Shown: positions 22,940 through 34,059 of the stretch, piece by piece
How the letters are laid out: each line of letters begins with the position of its first letter
Position numbering within the stretch: position 1 is the first letter of the stretch
Notes under the pieces: generated by a model
The model's database searches: none
What the model was told of the DNA's origin: nothing
The model's input: only the letters and a program-made list of their open reading frames with translations
Assembly (NCBI RefSeq): GCF_043290135.1
Contig: NW_027464589.1
Span: 5,833,001 to 5,897,000 of the forward strand
DNA from: Rhipicephalus microplus
Taxonomy: Eukaryota; Arthropoda; Arachnida; Ixodida; Ixodidae
DNA length: 64,000 nucleotides
Reading direction: 5' to 3'
Made by a program: the position numbers and the translations under genes

Positions 22940-25845
22940 ATTACAAGCATGCTAAGCAGTGGGGTGAACCAACAGATAATGTTAAAAGAAAATGGGATAT
23001 CTTCCTAAGCTGTAGAAGGGAAGCATCTCTTCTGATAAATGAAAAAATTAAAAGAAAGGGGGCTCAGTGGCTGGCAGAAGTACATAAAAAGGATAGAAAG
23101 ATAGCTGCGAAATTTCGGAACCATCTAAACTCCCTAAGAAATGAAACAAGCCTAGAGCAGAGGTTTATAACTACAGCTCAAGGTGCTAGGCTAGAAGAGG
23201 ACGAAGCTATTGAATATATAAGAACAAGGGTGACAAAAAAATGTCAACAAAGAAGTGCCTTATGCACCACAATAGACAAGAATAGATCAAGTGGCGCAAT
23301 GGCTTCATTTTCACGCTGAGAGCGGAAAAGGGCTGAGAAGAGGGTTCCTAGTAGGACATCAACAGGCCCAGATGGCATTCCAATTACTGATAAAGACATT
23401 GGGTCCGAAGTCTAAGCAGGCTTTGAGAGAGGCAGTGAGCAGAACAATAATCGATGGTGAAGTCCCCGATGGATGGAGACTTAGCAGGATGAGCATGATC
23501 TATAAAGGAAAGGGGGACAAAGCTGACATAAACAACTACCGTCCTATAACAGTGACAATGGTCTACAGGCTTGCGATGCAGATTATAAAGGAAAGGCTGC
23601 AGGCATGGATAGAGAATGAGGGGGTGCTCGGGTAACTGTAGAATAGGTTTTGAAAACACAGGAGGTTGGAAGACTATCTGTTCTCACTGACGCAGTGCAT
23701 CGAAATAGCAGAAAAGGAACACAGGCCCCTGTGGCAAGCATTTTTTGATATCAAGGGAGCGTACGATAGCGTGGTTCAAGAGGAATTGTGGGGAATACTG
23801 GACACACTAGGTGTGGAAGATGGAGTCACTAATTTTTTAAAGGATATCTGTAAAGGTAACATGGTATTTATAAAGTGGGCAAAACAGGTATCCAAGCCTG
23901 CAGAGGTAAAACGGGGGCTTAGGCTGGGGTGCCCTCTGTCACCCTTGTTATTCATGATGTACCTACAAGAATTAGAGGCCAAATTAGAAGGAAATGGACT
24001 TGGCTTCAACCTCTCTTTCGTCAAACAAGGAAAACTCGTTGAACAGGTACTACCAGCATTGATGTAAGCACATGATATATTGCTAATGGCCGACGACAAG
24101 GAAGATTTGCAAATATTGATGGACATCTGCGGTCATGAGGGAGATAGGTTAGATTTCAGATTCAGTAAAGAAAAATCAGCAGTCACAATTTTTATTGACA
24201 ATGAAGGTAGTGAGCTTAGAATACAGGAGGTCACGCTAGAGATAACAGATAAATACAAATATCTGGGCGCATGGATAAGCAATGGGACCGAGTACCTAAG
24301 GGAACACGAAATATACGTGACAACTAAAGGTAACAGGAATGCAGCGATGATGAAAAACAGGGCACTGTAGAATTACAATAGGTATGATGTTGCGAGAGGA
24401 ATATAGAAAGGGGTCATGGTGCCTGGTCTAACGTTCGGCAATGCGGTCTTGTGCATGAGATCAGAAGTTCAAGCAAGATTAGAAATTAGGCAACGTAGAA
24501 TAGATAGGCTTGCTCTAGGAGCTTACAGGAATACTTCAAATCAGGGAGTACAAGGCGATATGGGATAAACATTATTTGAGGGCAGTAAAGCTAGTAGCAA
24601 GATAAAATTTGAGAAGCGATTCAGAGAAATGGGGGAGGAGCGTTTGGCTAGAAGGGTTTTCAGTTACTTGTATATGAAGAATGTCAATACAAAATGGAAG
24701 AAGCGAACCAGAAAATTGACTGGTAAATACTTAGAAAACAGCAGAGGGCCAAACCAAAAAGAATTATCAGTTATGAAGAAGGTGAAAGAAGCTGAGACCG
24801 ATATGTAGAGAATTGGCATGATTAAGAAGTCCGCACTAGAGATCTATCGAACATTTAAGCAGGAAATTGCCAAGGAAAGGATCTATGATAATACTCGGAG
24901 TCGTTCTCTACGGTTTGTGGCCAGGATGGGAGTATTGCGAACGAAGACATATCGGGCCAAATGCGAAGGGGTAGACACGATATGCAGTGTATGTGGAGAG
25001 GAGGAAACTGCCAAACACCTAATAATGTTCTGTAAAGGGCATTACCCTATAGTAAAGAATGATGGAGCTGAGTTTTAGGGGCGAAGCTCCTTAGGGCGTG
25101 GGCTGTGCGTCCCCTGTAGCTTGTATGTAGCTACCTCTAGTTTAGTTCTTGCAGTGTTCACTAGATGGCGGTACCGTCCCCTGTATGTAGCCACCTCTAG
25201 TTTAGTTCTTGCAGTGTTCACTAGATGGCAGTACCGTCTCCTGTATGTAGCCACCTCTCGTTTAGTTCTTGTAGTGTTTACTAGATGGTGGTACTTGTAG
25301 CTGATGATGAAAAGATGCAAGATGTTATAAACTAGAAAGCGGTACTTGTAGTTGATGAAAGACGCGAGATCTTATAAAATAGGACTGATGTCACATATGG
25401 CGCGTGTCATTGGTTGAAGGCAATCGTTCGATTTAGTGCGGCGACGTACGCTAGGGGGAGCGATGTAATAAAATCGAGTGGGCAAAATGTACAGAGGATT
25501 CATGGTTTACCAGGTTTACCTCCGGAGCTTCGCCCACTCATCATCATTCACTTCGTGGATATGGCGGAATTTTTTTCAAAGCACTGGGATTTAGAGACAG
25601 GGAGGGCAAAATAGACTTAAAGCGGGTACAATTAACTAGAAGGAGGTTATCCGATTGGTGGCTAAAGTCAAGGCACGAGTGAAAATTAAACCCTTCACTG
25701 CAAAGTACCAGTCCTTAACTTCAGTATATAAAGGAAAAAAAAAAGAAAAATCTAGTTGTTGGTTCACCAAGTATTACAGCTAGGTGATGACAGCCGCCCG
25801 ATCTAAAGGGTCCAGCCACATCAATCCATCCAACCATTCATTTTT
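22940..25845 (+). mobile_element. LINE family X, copy B (RT and C-terminal region)
   Basis: 5'-truncated copy starting in the linker upstream of RT (QWLAEVHKKDRKIAAKFRNH). RT motifs: NNYRPITV, FFDIKGAYDSV at about 23740-23770, RLGCPLSPLLFMMYLQELEA at about 23930. The active site is decayed (stop in place of YADD at about 24065; the segment reads stop-AHDILLMADD). The C-terminal CCHC finger (CSVCGEEETAKHLIMFC) is at about 24980-25040, and the (ATCC)n tail ends near 25843. A 0.5-kb MITE-like insert splits the last coding part at 25077-25570. Confidence 0.88.
25077..25570. mobile_element. MITE-like insert with 60-bp internal tandem repeats
   Basis: Interrupts family X copy B between GAGTTTT (25070-25076) and TCAAAGCACTGGG (25576). 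It carries the inverted motifs GGGCGAAGCTCC (25079-25090) and GGAGCTTCGCCC (25524-25535). Three exact-period 60-bp units (about 25119-25295, each with GTATGTAGCCACCTCT and CACTAGATGG phrases) fill the left half. Target duplication probably TTTT. No transposase; a superfamily cannot be assigned. Confidence 0.65.
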
Positions 25846-27690
25846 GTTTCAATATGTATCAAAAGACTGTTAAAAGAATACTTACCACATTTTTTTTATA
25901 AAAAATTGAATAAAAATATTTTGTAACATTTTAACTGTTAATACAAGAGCGATGACTGTTTGAGTTGAGGTATGGGGATTATCCTGTTGCTCGAAAAGCG
26001 GCAGCCCATTGACATCGGTTGCGTTTCTGCCGGTAATTTGTTCAAATTGTACCACGGTACATTTTGTCGATAGACATTATGAAGCTCCGTTTTAATTCAG
26101 CTTTGATATATCAATACGAGCTTGTGTGCCAGACTTTACGGGCCGCTAGGACAAAGCGAACGTGTCTAAAGGCTGTGAACTATGTCAGCTGCTGTGCTTC
26201 ACCAACGTCCGGCTGCGCAGCCTCTAGCGTGAAAATTCAACGCCGGCAAATCGCTTGGAGACTGCCTATGGAGACGGAATAATTATGCACAATGTCGGCT
26301 TGTTCGCCGGTGAGTGAAAATGCGCTGCTTTGCATCTAAACATGGCCATTTTCTTTTGCATGCGCTACAGTTTTTGTCATTTCATAAGGCTTTTCGACTT
26401 GGGCCGCTAATCAGATGCACACCTTGTGAATGTTTGAGATTGTTTATATTGCTGTCACATTCACTGAAATATCTTTACTGATAAAGTTTGTAAAACAGAA
26501 CACAGCATATGTTCTACCTGTTTCTGCTCAAAATGAGTCTGCTGCAATATATGCTCATACATTGAATGCATAGTAGAGCCAACTGGACTTTAGTACATAT
26601 ACGTGTTTGTACATTTTTCATAGGTTTGCAATTAATCATATTATATTTGCATGAACCATGTCGTCCATCCAGTTGGGGAATTACCTAGCTTTGTCCTCTG
26701 AAAAACGTCACTAAAACAAATTCATTATAATGCGACGAATTCACGAAAACAGCAATGTTATGTCCCCACTACCTTTCCTATATGCAGTGTTCCCGTATAC
26801 ATTCTTCTTAATCATGCATCACAAATCAGTTCCCGCTTCTGCCAGAGTAACTAGGACTGTTTTTTCTTTTCTTACAACCCAACCGCAGCCTCCAAGGAAC
26901 TGCTAATATTTGTGTATGCTTGGACGCCCCATTACTCTGAACCTACCTCAAGTCAGTGGTGAATGTGTCATCACTGAAAGCAAGCTCATGGGCCAAAATC
27001 CTCGCAACGTATGGTTGAAGACACCTAATTTATTGAGCATAATTTGTGCAGCCATTTCTGTCTTACCCTGCTCATGAGTCTGTTTTTTTTCTTCTCAGAA
27101 AACTGGACTAAAGAGAGACCATTGATTTCCAAGCTACCCACATCATGTCATAAAAATCTCAACAGTTGCCATAGTGACAATCCCACGCGCCACCAATATA
27201 CCAGGTGGACAAGTGGAAGCCTTATACCGAAAAGCAGCGATAGTGTACAGTATGTTCAAGCTGTACGAAATTGGGTGCGCAGATTGTTGTTGTTTGCTTT
27301 ATGAATTACTCAGTTTACAGGAAATCCTAAGGCTTCAAATTTCTTGGACAGTGCATGTGATGTGGTGCACATACTGTACTTCACTCTACGTGTCAAACTT
27401 CGCATAAAGTATCACATATAACTAGGTATTAAATGGGCTTGTAGTAGTGCATATTTAGCAGAACTTCTTTTTCACATTATGTATAGATTGCTGTGAATGT
27501 AAAGATTATTGCAAGGCAGTGGTAAGTACAGCTATAGTAGTGTTGAAACAAAGTTACTGATACTGCATGCATGTTTGGAGCGACACTGTCAAAGTTAAAA
27601 AAAAAAAACTGTGCAAGAACTCGTCTCTTTATTAAGTGAGACAAGTCTTGCAGAGGTAGAAATCACACAGAGCCCTACTATGAGAGTAAA
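25846..27690. other. No confirmed gene; possible two-exon unit
   Basis: A donor-like CCG|GTGAGT at about 26310 follows an ATG (about 26287, MHNVGLFA). A textbook acceptor (TCTGTTTTTTTTCTTCTCAG, ending about 27099) is followed by an open stretch to a stop at about 27302, and the phases match. No family resemblance. The rest is AT-rich sequence without repeats I recognise. Confidence 0.25.
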
Positions 27691-28221
27691 ATAACTAGAA
27701 GAATAAAGATGAGTAGATCACGTTCTGCAAGCATTCTCAAATCATGAACGATAATCTGTCACTAACCCTCAAGAGGGAGGTATACAACAGCTGCATCTTG
27801 CCCGTACTTACCTACGGAGAAGAAACCTGGAAACTTACAAAGAGGGTTCAGCTTAAATTGAGGACGATCCAGCAAGTGATGGAAATTGATTGATATGTGG
27901 GGTTTAACGTTCCAAAACTACCATATTTATTTATTTATTTATTTATAATACCTCAAGGGCCCCAGTCAAGGGGTGTTACATGAGGGGGTAGACAGTTCAC
28001 AAACAGATAATTTGTTCGATGGCTTCTTTGAAATGAGCGATGCTGGAGTGGTGCACGATGTCAGCAGGAAGATTTTTATTTTATTTATTTATTTGCAATA
28101 CTGTCGACTCCAATGTTGGAGTCATTACAGAGGGCACATTGCAGGTAGTATACATTCATGAAGAACAAACAATAACATTCCAACTGACATACATAAGCCT
28201 CACCCAGTACCTTCTGGCCTG

Positions 28222-31180
28222 CTACAGTGCGCCGTGCAAAAAAGAAAAAGAAAAGAGGAAATAGCAATAGCAAGGAATAGATCGTTCTATTCTGTTGATG
28301 TTTGCACAAAAAATGAAGAATGATGGGCAGTGGTATGCGCACGGGGTGGATAAACCGCTTTCGAATGGCTGATACGGCATGAAAGACGATGGGCTGGAAC
28401 GATAACATGGTTTAGGTGCAATGCATGATAAAATGTGTGAAACAAGCAGTCTTGAAATTTTGCGGTGTGAAGCCAAGGTAACCATGTTAGCTTGAGATTT
28501 TAGTTCAGTGACGCTGCTAAGATAGGAATAGTCAGAATAAATGAATCTGGCTGCACGATTTTGGATAGTTTCAAGCGTTTTAATAAGAGTTATTTGATGG
28601 GGATCCCAGATGGCACATGCGTATTCTATCTTCGGGCGGACTAGTGTTAGATAGGTTAAAAGTTTAACAGAAGGTGGGGCTAGACGTAAGTTTCTTCGGA
28701 GATAGCCAAGCACGCGGTTGGCGTCATTAGTGATGTTCATAATGTGGGATGACCAGATCAGATCTGAAGTTAGAATGATACCGAGGTATTTACATGAATT
28801 AGCTGCTGTTATATCAGAATCAAATAGGAAGTATTTATTGGAGGAATAGGATTGACGGCGATGGAAGGAAATGACACAAGTTTTCTTTATGTTAAGGGAC
28901 ATCAGCCATTTTTCACACCATGATTGAATCAAACAAAGATCAGACTGTAGGATGACAGGGTCGTTAGGATTGTGAATAGGACGATAAATGACACAGTCGT
29001 CTGCGAACAGACGAATGTTAGACGCTAAGTTATTGGGGAGGCCGTTAATATAGATTAGGAATAGTAGAGGACCAAGGACCGTGCCTTGAGGTACGCCGGA
29101 GGTTACAGCGGATAGGGAGGAGCGATGGTTATTAGCACAAACTGCTTACGGTTAGTCAAGATGTCACATATCCAATTAAAAACAAGACAATTAAGGTTAA
29201 GACGTGAAAGCTACAAAAATAATCTGTTATGAGAAACTTTGTCAAAGGCTTTTTCGAAATCAATGAAAATGGCGTCTACAGGTATGTTATTATCCAGGCT
29301 AGAACTCAGGTCGTTAATGAACAGGGCGAGTTGAGTGTCACATGAAAGTCCTTTTTGAAAACCGTGTTGGTTAGGGTGAAAGAAATGTACTGAACGTAGA
29401 AAAATTACTATGTGGGAATAAATTATGCGTTCCATTAATTTAGAGCATACACTTGTGATGGATATGGGGCGATAATTACTCGGTGAAGATGAAAGACCTT
29501 TTTTCGGGACAGGAACGATCTTACCAAGCTTCCAGTCTTCCGGCACCACTCCGCATGAAATGGACAGCTGAAATATGTGCGAAAGAACAATGCTTGTTAT
29601 AGGCTTAGTGTTTTTCAGAATTTTGGTATTGATGCCATTCATTCCTGCGGATGACGTTAGTTTCAATTCGTCAATTAGTTTTCCAATACCGTATGAATCG
29701 AATGTAATGCCTGGCATGACAGGCTGATCAAGAGAAGGCAGTATTTAGCACTTGAGGGGTAACATGTTCTGGAATAGGATCGCCGTGTTCATCAAGTAAG
29801 GATAACGTTTTTGTGGGGTTGGGGTTGATGGCTCTCCAAAATTGTTTAGGGTTATTTCGTAGCATATTAGGTAATGTAGAAGAGAAAAAAGAACGCTTAG
29901 CCTTCGCAGCGAGTGATTCAAATTCCCTTGACGTTTCACGGTACTTGCTCCAAGCGCTCGCGCTGTTAGACAGTTTAGCCGAGCGATATAATCGCTTTTT
30001 CTTATTGTTAAGACGCTTAAGAGATATGTTGAACCAAGGTGAAGACGCCCGTTCCGTAATTATAATTGTGGGTATAAATCTATTGATCAAATCATGCATT
30101 TTGCACTTTAACAAAGACCAGTTAGTTTCAAGGGGCATGGGAAGAAGTCGTTTAAATACCATTCACAAAATATGGATAGTTCGTTGTTAATGGCTGTGTA
30201 GTTACCCTTATCGTAGAGTGTGAGGGTTTTCTTGGAATGGCTTTTGCCTAGTAGTTGATTAGAAAACGAAGCGTGAAGCACAGCGTGATCACTAATCTTT
30301 GGGAGAGGAACTAGGGATGCAAGATTGTCGGGGTGTGACGTGAAAATGAGGTCGAGAATATTTGAAGAGTGCTCAGTAGCTCGCGTTAGGAATGAAACAA
30401 GTTGAGATAAACCAAATGTTAGGCACGTGTTAACAAAGTCGCTTTCCATTAGTGTGTTTAGATATCGTGAGCGCGAGGTTAGACCAGATTATTCCTGGGA
30501 AGTTAAAGTCACCCATTAAAATAACCGGTATGTTAGGATAAGAGGCATTCAGGAAGTTAAGAGCACTGTGGAAATTAGCGATATGTTGTTGTGTGGGGTT
30601 TAACGTCCTAAAACCACCATATGATTATGAGAGACGCCGTAGTGGAGGGCTCCGGAAATTTCGACCACCTGGGGTTCTTTAACGTGCACCCAAATCTGAG
30701 CACACGGGCCTACAACATTTCCGCCTCCATCGGAAATGCAGCCGCCGCAGCCGGGATTCGAACCCGCGACCTGCGGGTGAAATTAGCGATAAATGAAGCA
30801 TCTGTCTCAGGGGGGCGGTAACAGACTTCGATGATAACCGGAGGGTATGAATTTCTGCAGCAGACAAAGAGTAATTCAAGGCTGGAAGGGATGACCACTG
30901 GGGAGCAATTTAATCGACTGTGAGCAGCTATAAAGACGCCACCACCACGCTTACCATCACGATCTCGCCGAAAAATAGTAAAGCCAGGAAAGCATGGTGC
31001 TTTCGGAATCGCTTATTGAAGGGTTTAGCCACGTTTCAGTTAAGAGAACAAAGTTGCATTCTGTCGTACAGATAAGATTAAAGAGCGAGTCGCGTTTCGG
31101 CAAGAAGCTTCTAATGTTAGTGTGTACAATTGACAAAAGTTCATGGTTTAATTTAGGATTCGCTGAGGTGGGAGGTGGTA
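28222..31180 (-). pseudogene. ORF2 (endonuclease-RT) of the 2A-bearing LINE
   Basis: The endonuclease begins before 30980 (WSSLPALNYS-type stretch, CYRPPETDASF at about 30800) and is cut by the SINE at 30584-30778. It resumes with the ISDHAVLHASF block at about 30290. RT follows: KKGLSSSPSNYRPISITSV (about 29480), FIDFEKAFDKV (about 29230), GVPQGTVLGP-type block and RLFADDCVIY (about 29000). The C-terminal region 28222-28932 includes KYLGIIL and IWDPHQ. At least one frameshift lies between 28932 and 29211 and another near 29725. Confidence 0.85.
30584..30778 (-). mobile_element. 5'-truncated Ruka-like SINE
   Basis: Inserted in the endonuclease of the LINE. The 13-mer GAAATTAGCGATA flanks it at 30571-30583 and 30779-30791. 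The B box (GGTTCGAATCC) is retained; the A box and the first part of the tRNA-like head are missing. Confidence 0.93.
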
Positions 31181-31181
31181 G

Positions 31182-32093
31182 CTATGGGCGGAGGGGGATT
31201 ACTTTTTCAGAAGAGCGATCGAAAACGTAAGTGGTGCCATCAATGGTCAGTTTGTTGTACCGAAGTTTATATGCCTTGCGAGATGCTTTACCAAATTCAA
31301 TGAGGTGCTTACGGGCCTTGCGTGTGTTGGGGGAAAGATCTTCGCTAATGCTGTAATTGGTGTCTTTTAGTTTTTTGGCGTTGGACAGCACTAGTGCTCG
31401 ATCCTTGAAATGGCAGAACCGGACAATGATGGGTCTATTTTTACTTGGTTGAAAACGCCCTATGCGGTGAGCGCGTTCAATGTCTCTAGGTTGGACTGAA
31501 ACTTCCAGATTAGCGAGACATAGATCCATGACGCGCTTCTCAGACTGTGCCCAAGTCTCGTCACTGGCATCTTCAAAACCGTAAAAGACAAGGTTGCATC
31601 GTCGTTGTCTGTCCTCAGAGTCGTCCATCCTGGCGACAAGGCTAGCGATATCACCACAGTTTTGCTCAGTTAATGTTTGTGAGCCGTCGACCTTTTCTTT
31701 TACCGCGGCTATTACAGAGCAGTTGTCTTCAATTTTAGAAAGTCTTTTAGTAATTTCTTCAAATTTTTGCTCGTGTTGCAGGAGCGTAGAACGTATGGAT
31801 TTCATTTCATTAAGGATGGCTGCCTGCCCGGACTGAATATCGTTGAGGACAGACATAACGTCGTTAGGGGTTTCAGTATCAGAGGACCGAGTTGCAGGGC
31901 CAGGATTTGTCTCGATGTCACCACATAATAGCAACAGCACTCGCAGGGCACGAATACAGCTAGAAACAACCTCTAAGCAACAGTTTGGGCTCGGCAGCAC
32001 TAGCAATGCAGCGTATTTGGTACGCTTCGAAAATAGGGAACAGGAATTTTTTACCTGCACAAAAAGCAGGCGTTGCATGTGAGTGCGGGCCAT
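31182..32093 (-). CDS. LINE ORF1 protein with N-terminal 2A-like motif
   Basis: 303 codons, uninterrupted. A hydrophobic stretch (RALRVLLLLC, residues 48-57) runs directly into GDIETNPGP (58-66), matching the D(V/I)ExNPGP consensus of 2A peptides, which make the ribosome skip the last Gly-Pro bond. Next come a coiled coil (about 75-165, heptads around LLQHEQKFEEITKRLSKIED) and an RNA-binding fold (CNLVFYGFED, RPIIVRFCHFKDRALVL). ORF1 proteins of this type coat LINE RNA. 2A motifs in ORF1 are known from several APE-type LINEs of invertebrates; skipping here is predicted, not shown. Confidence 0.85.
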   Translation of the reverse strand: MARTHMQRLLFVQVKNSCSLFSKRTKYAALLVLPSPNCCLEVVSSCIRALRVLLLLCGDIETNPGPATRSSDTETPNDVMSVLNDIQSGQAAILNEMKSIRSTLLQHEQKFEEITKRLSKIEDNCSVIAAVKEKVDGSQTLTEQNCGDIASLVARMDDSEDRQRRCNLVFYGFEDASDETWAQSEKRVMDLCLANLEVSVQPRDIERAHRIGRFQPSKNRPIIVRFCHFKDRALVLSNAKKLKDTNYSISEDLSPNTRKARKHLIEFGKASRKAYKLRYNKLTIDGTTYVFDRSSEKVIPLRP

Positions 32094-32978
32094 CGCTGGG
32101 GTGCTGCCGAGCCCACCGAAGAGCGCTCGGCCTTTGGTGAAGCTTTTATCGTAGCCGTGTGACGTCAGTTCTGTTTCCGTGCCTCGTGATCATGAGGGAA
32201 AGGGCGGCAGCAGTCTCTCATATGATTATGAGAGACGCCGTAGTGGAGGACTCCGGAAATTTCGACCACCTGGTGTTCTTTAACGTGCACCCAAATCTGA
32301 GCACACGAGCCTACAACATTTCCGCCTCGATCAGAAATGCAGCCGCCGCAGCCGGGATTCGAACCCGCGACCTGCGGGTCAGCAGGCGAGTACCTTAGCC
32401 ACTAGACCACCACGGCGGGGCAGCAAGTGATGGAAATTAAAATGATAGGTGTAAGAGACAAGAAGAGAACAGAGTGGGTCAGGAAACAAATCGGCATTAA
32501 GGATATCATAGTTCAGAATCATAATCAGAATAAGAAATGATTTTATTTTCCAACAAAATTGTTGGGGATCCTTCAGGCGAAAAGCTGCATAGTACAACTT
32601 GAATGTGCCTGAAGGCCCTCACATGGCAGCAGTAACACTGAAACCAACATAAATACAGATGTTTAGCATATATCGAAATATAATACACCATTTTAATTGA
32701 AACTAGGAACTTGTAACATGTTGAATAACACTAGTGATTTCCCACGAACACATGGTACTTAAAAATAACATAGAAATGTAATACATATGTGAGAAGAGAT
32801 GTGACAGTACATTGTGATACATAAGAAACAATAGTATTTGCAACACTAAGAAAAGCACTGCTATAAATATGACTAGGATGCACAATATGATACTTTGTAT
32901 ATTGAAACACTGAGCACGAAGAAGATAATATAACAGAAAATGCGAAAATATAACAACGATGTCTTTTATATGCTCATT

Positions 32979-34057
32979 CCGATTTACAAAAGTATTGTCT
33001 AATTTGTTTGCGAGTCAAAGTATTCAGATTAAATGTTTCCCCTTGCACTTTATTTAACAACGAAGGTAGGCTATGTCGTAGTGACTGCACAAGATAATTT
33101 GTGCGTCTGAATGGTACTAACCACCTGTCTTGGCTACGAGTGCGCGAGTCACTTTTTTTGTATTCGAGTTGTGACGTATGTTTTAGGAAGGATTTGATAT
33201 TGTCGGAGCCGAAACAAAATGAATATAAAAGTTGGTATTCCTAAAGATTTCTTACACGTACTATATTATGTTTTTGAAAAAGTTGAGCGCTAGGATGAAA
33301 ATAGGGTACATTGGCTATTTGTCGAAGCGTGCGTTTTTGAAGTTTAAGAAGTGTACGAATATTAGCTTTCGTGATGGTGGCCCATACAAGCGCACAATAT
33401 TGAAGATGCGATTCAAACAAGGCGTAATATATTTGCAACTTCACCTTCTCAGGCAAAAGTGCCGACAGCGAGACAGCACACCAGCGGCAGATTACAACGA
33501 TCTTGATATTAGTTCAATGTGATCGTTCCAATTCATGTGTTCTGAAAACATAACGCCTAACACTTTGTATTTCCTCAAAATTTCAATGGGAGCACCGTCT
33601 AAGAATAATTCTTGATTGAAACAAGACTGGCTGCCTCTCGCCCTGAACAATATGGCTTTCGATTTTGAGCTGTTAATTGTTAGAGCATTATTACGAGACC
33701 ACACCGACAGATTAGAAAGAATATTGCGAGATTTCTGCAACAGATCATCAAGTTCATGGCCAGAGACAAACAAACTTGTATCGTCAGCGTACAGCACAAT
33801 GGATGCATCACTAACAATTTCAGCAATGTCAATTACATAGACATTAAATAAGGTCGGTCCCAATACGCTACCCTGTGGTACTCCCGATTTAATTTCACAA
33901 TATGAAGAACAGAAATTTTCAATAGCAACGCACTGAGTCTGCCCAGAGAGATATGATCGAAACAACAAGTCTGCCACGCCACGAATACCGTAGCTGTCAA
34001 GCTTTCTTATTAAATTTCATGATTTAGGCGATCGAATGCCTTGCTATAGTCTGTAAA
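32979..34057 (-). pseudogene. ORF2, C-terminal half (RT) of the second LINE
   Basis: Continues from the Tigger insertion with FTDYSKAFDRLNHEI, then GVPQGSVLGPTLFNVYVIDI and the active site VLYADDTSLF. The thumb region (KYKVLGVMF, NWNDHI) and a C-terminal LINE tail (QYCALVWATI, RQIRQYF) follow. Two frameshifts break it. RT here would prime on nicked chromosomal DNA. Confidence 0.88.
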
Positions 34058-34059
34058 TA

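Larger units (their letters stand above)
27927..32218 (-). mobile_element. CR1/L2-group LINE with 2A-bearing ORF1 (inserted in the SINE)
   Basis: Flanked by CATAT (27922-27926 and 32219-32223). It has an ORF1, an AP-like endonuclease, an RT with FADD box and an A-rich (AAAT)n tail. A second LINE-type tail at 27927-28077 precedes the tail at about 28078 (TTATTTATTTATTTGCAATACTG), so two LINE ends are stacked here. Which one carries the CATAT duplication is not certain. Interrupted at 30584-30778 by a truncated SINE. Confidence 0.85.
27888..32420 (-). mobile_element. Ruka-like SINE split by a LINE
   Basis: The 3' part is 27888-27926 (tail ATCAATCA, TTAAACCCCACATATC on the minus strand) and the 5' part 32219-32420. 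The 5' part has a tRNA-like head with a Pol III A box (TGGTCTAGTGG, 32399-32409) and B box (GGTTCGAATCC, 32355-32365). Flanked by the 18-mer CAGCAAGTGATGGAAATT. Full length once the LINE is removed. The match to Ruka is from memory. Confidence 0.88.
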
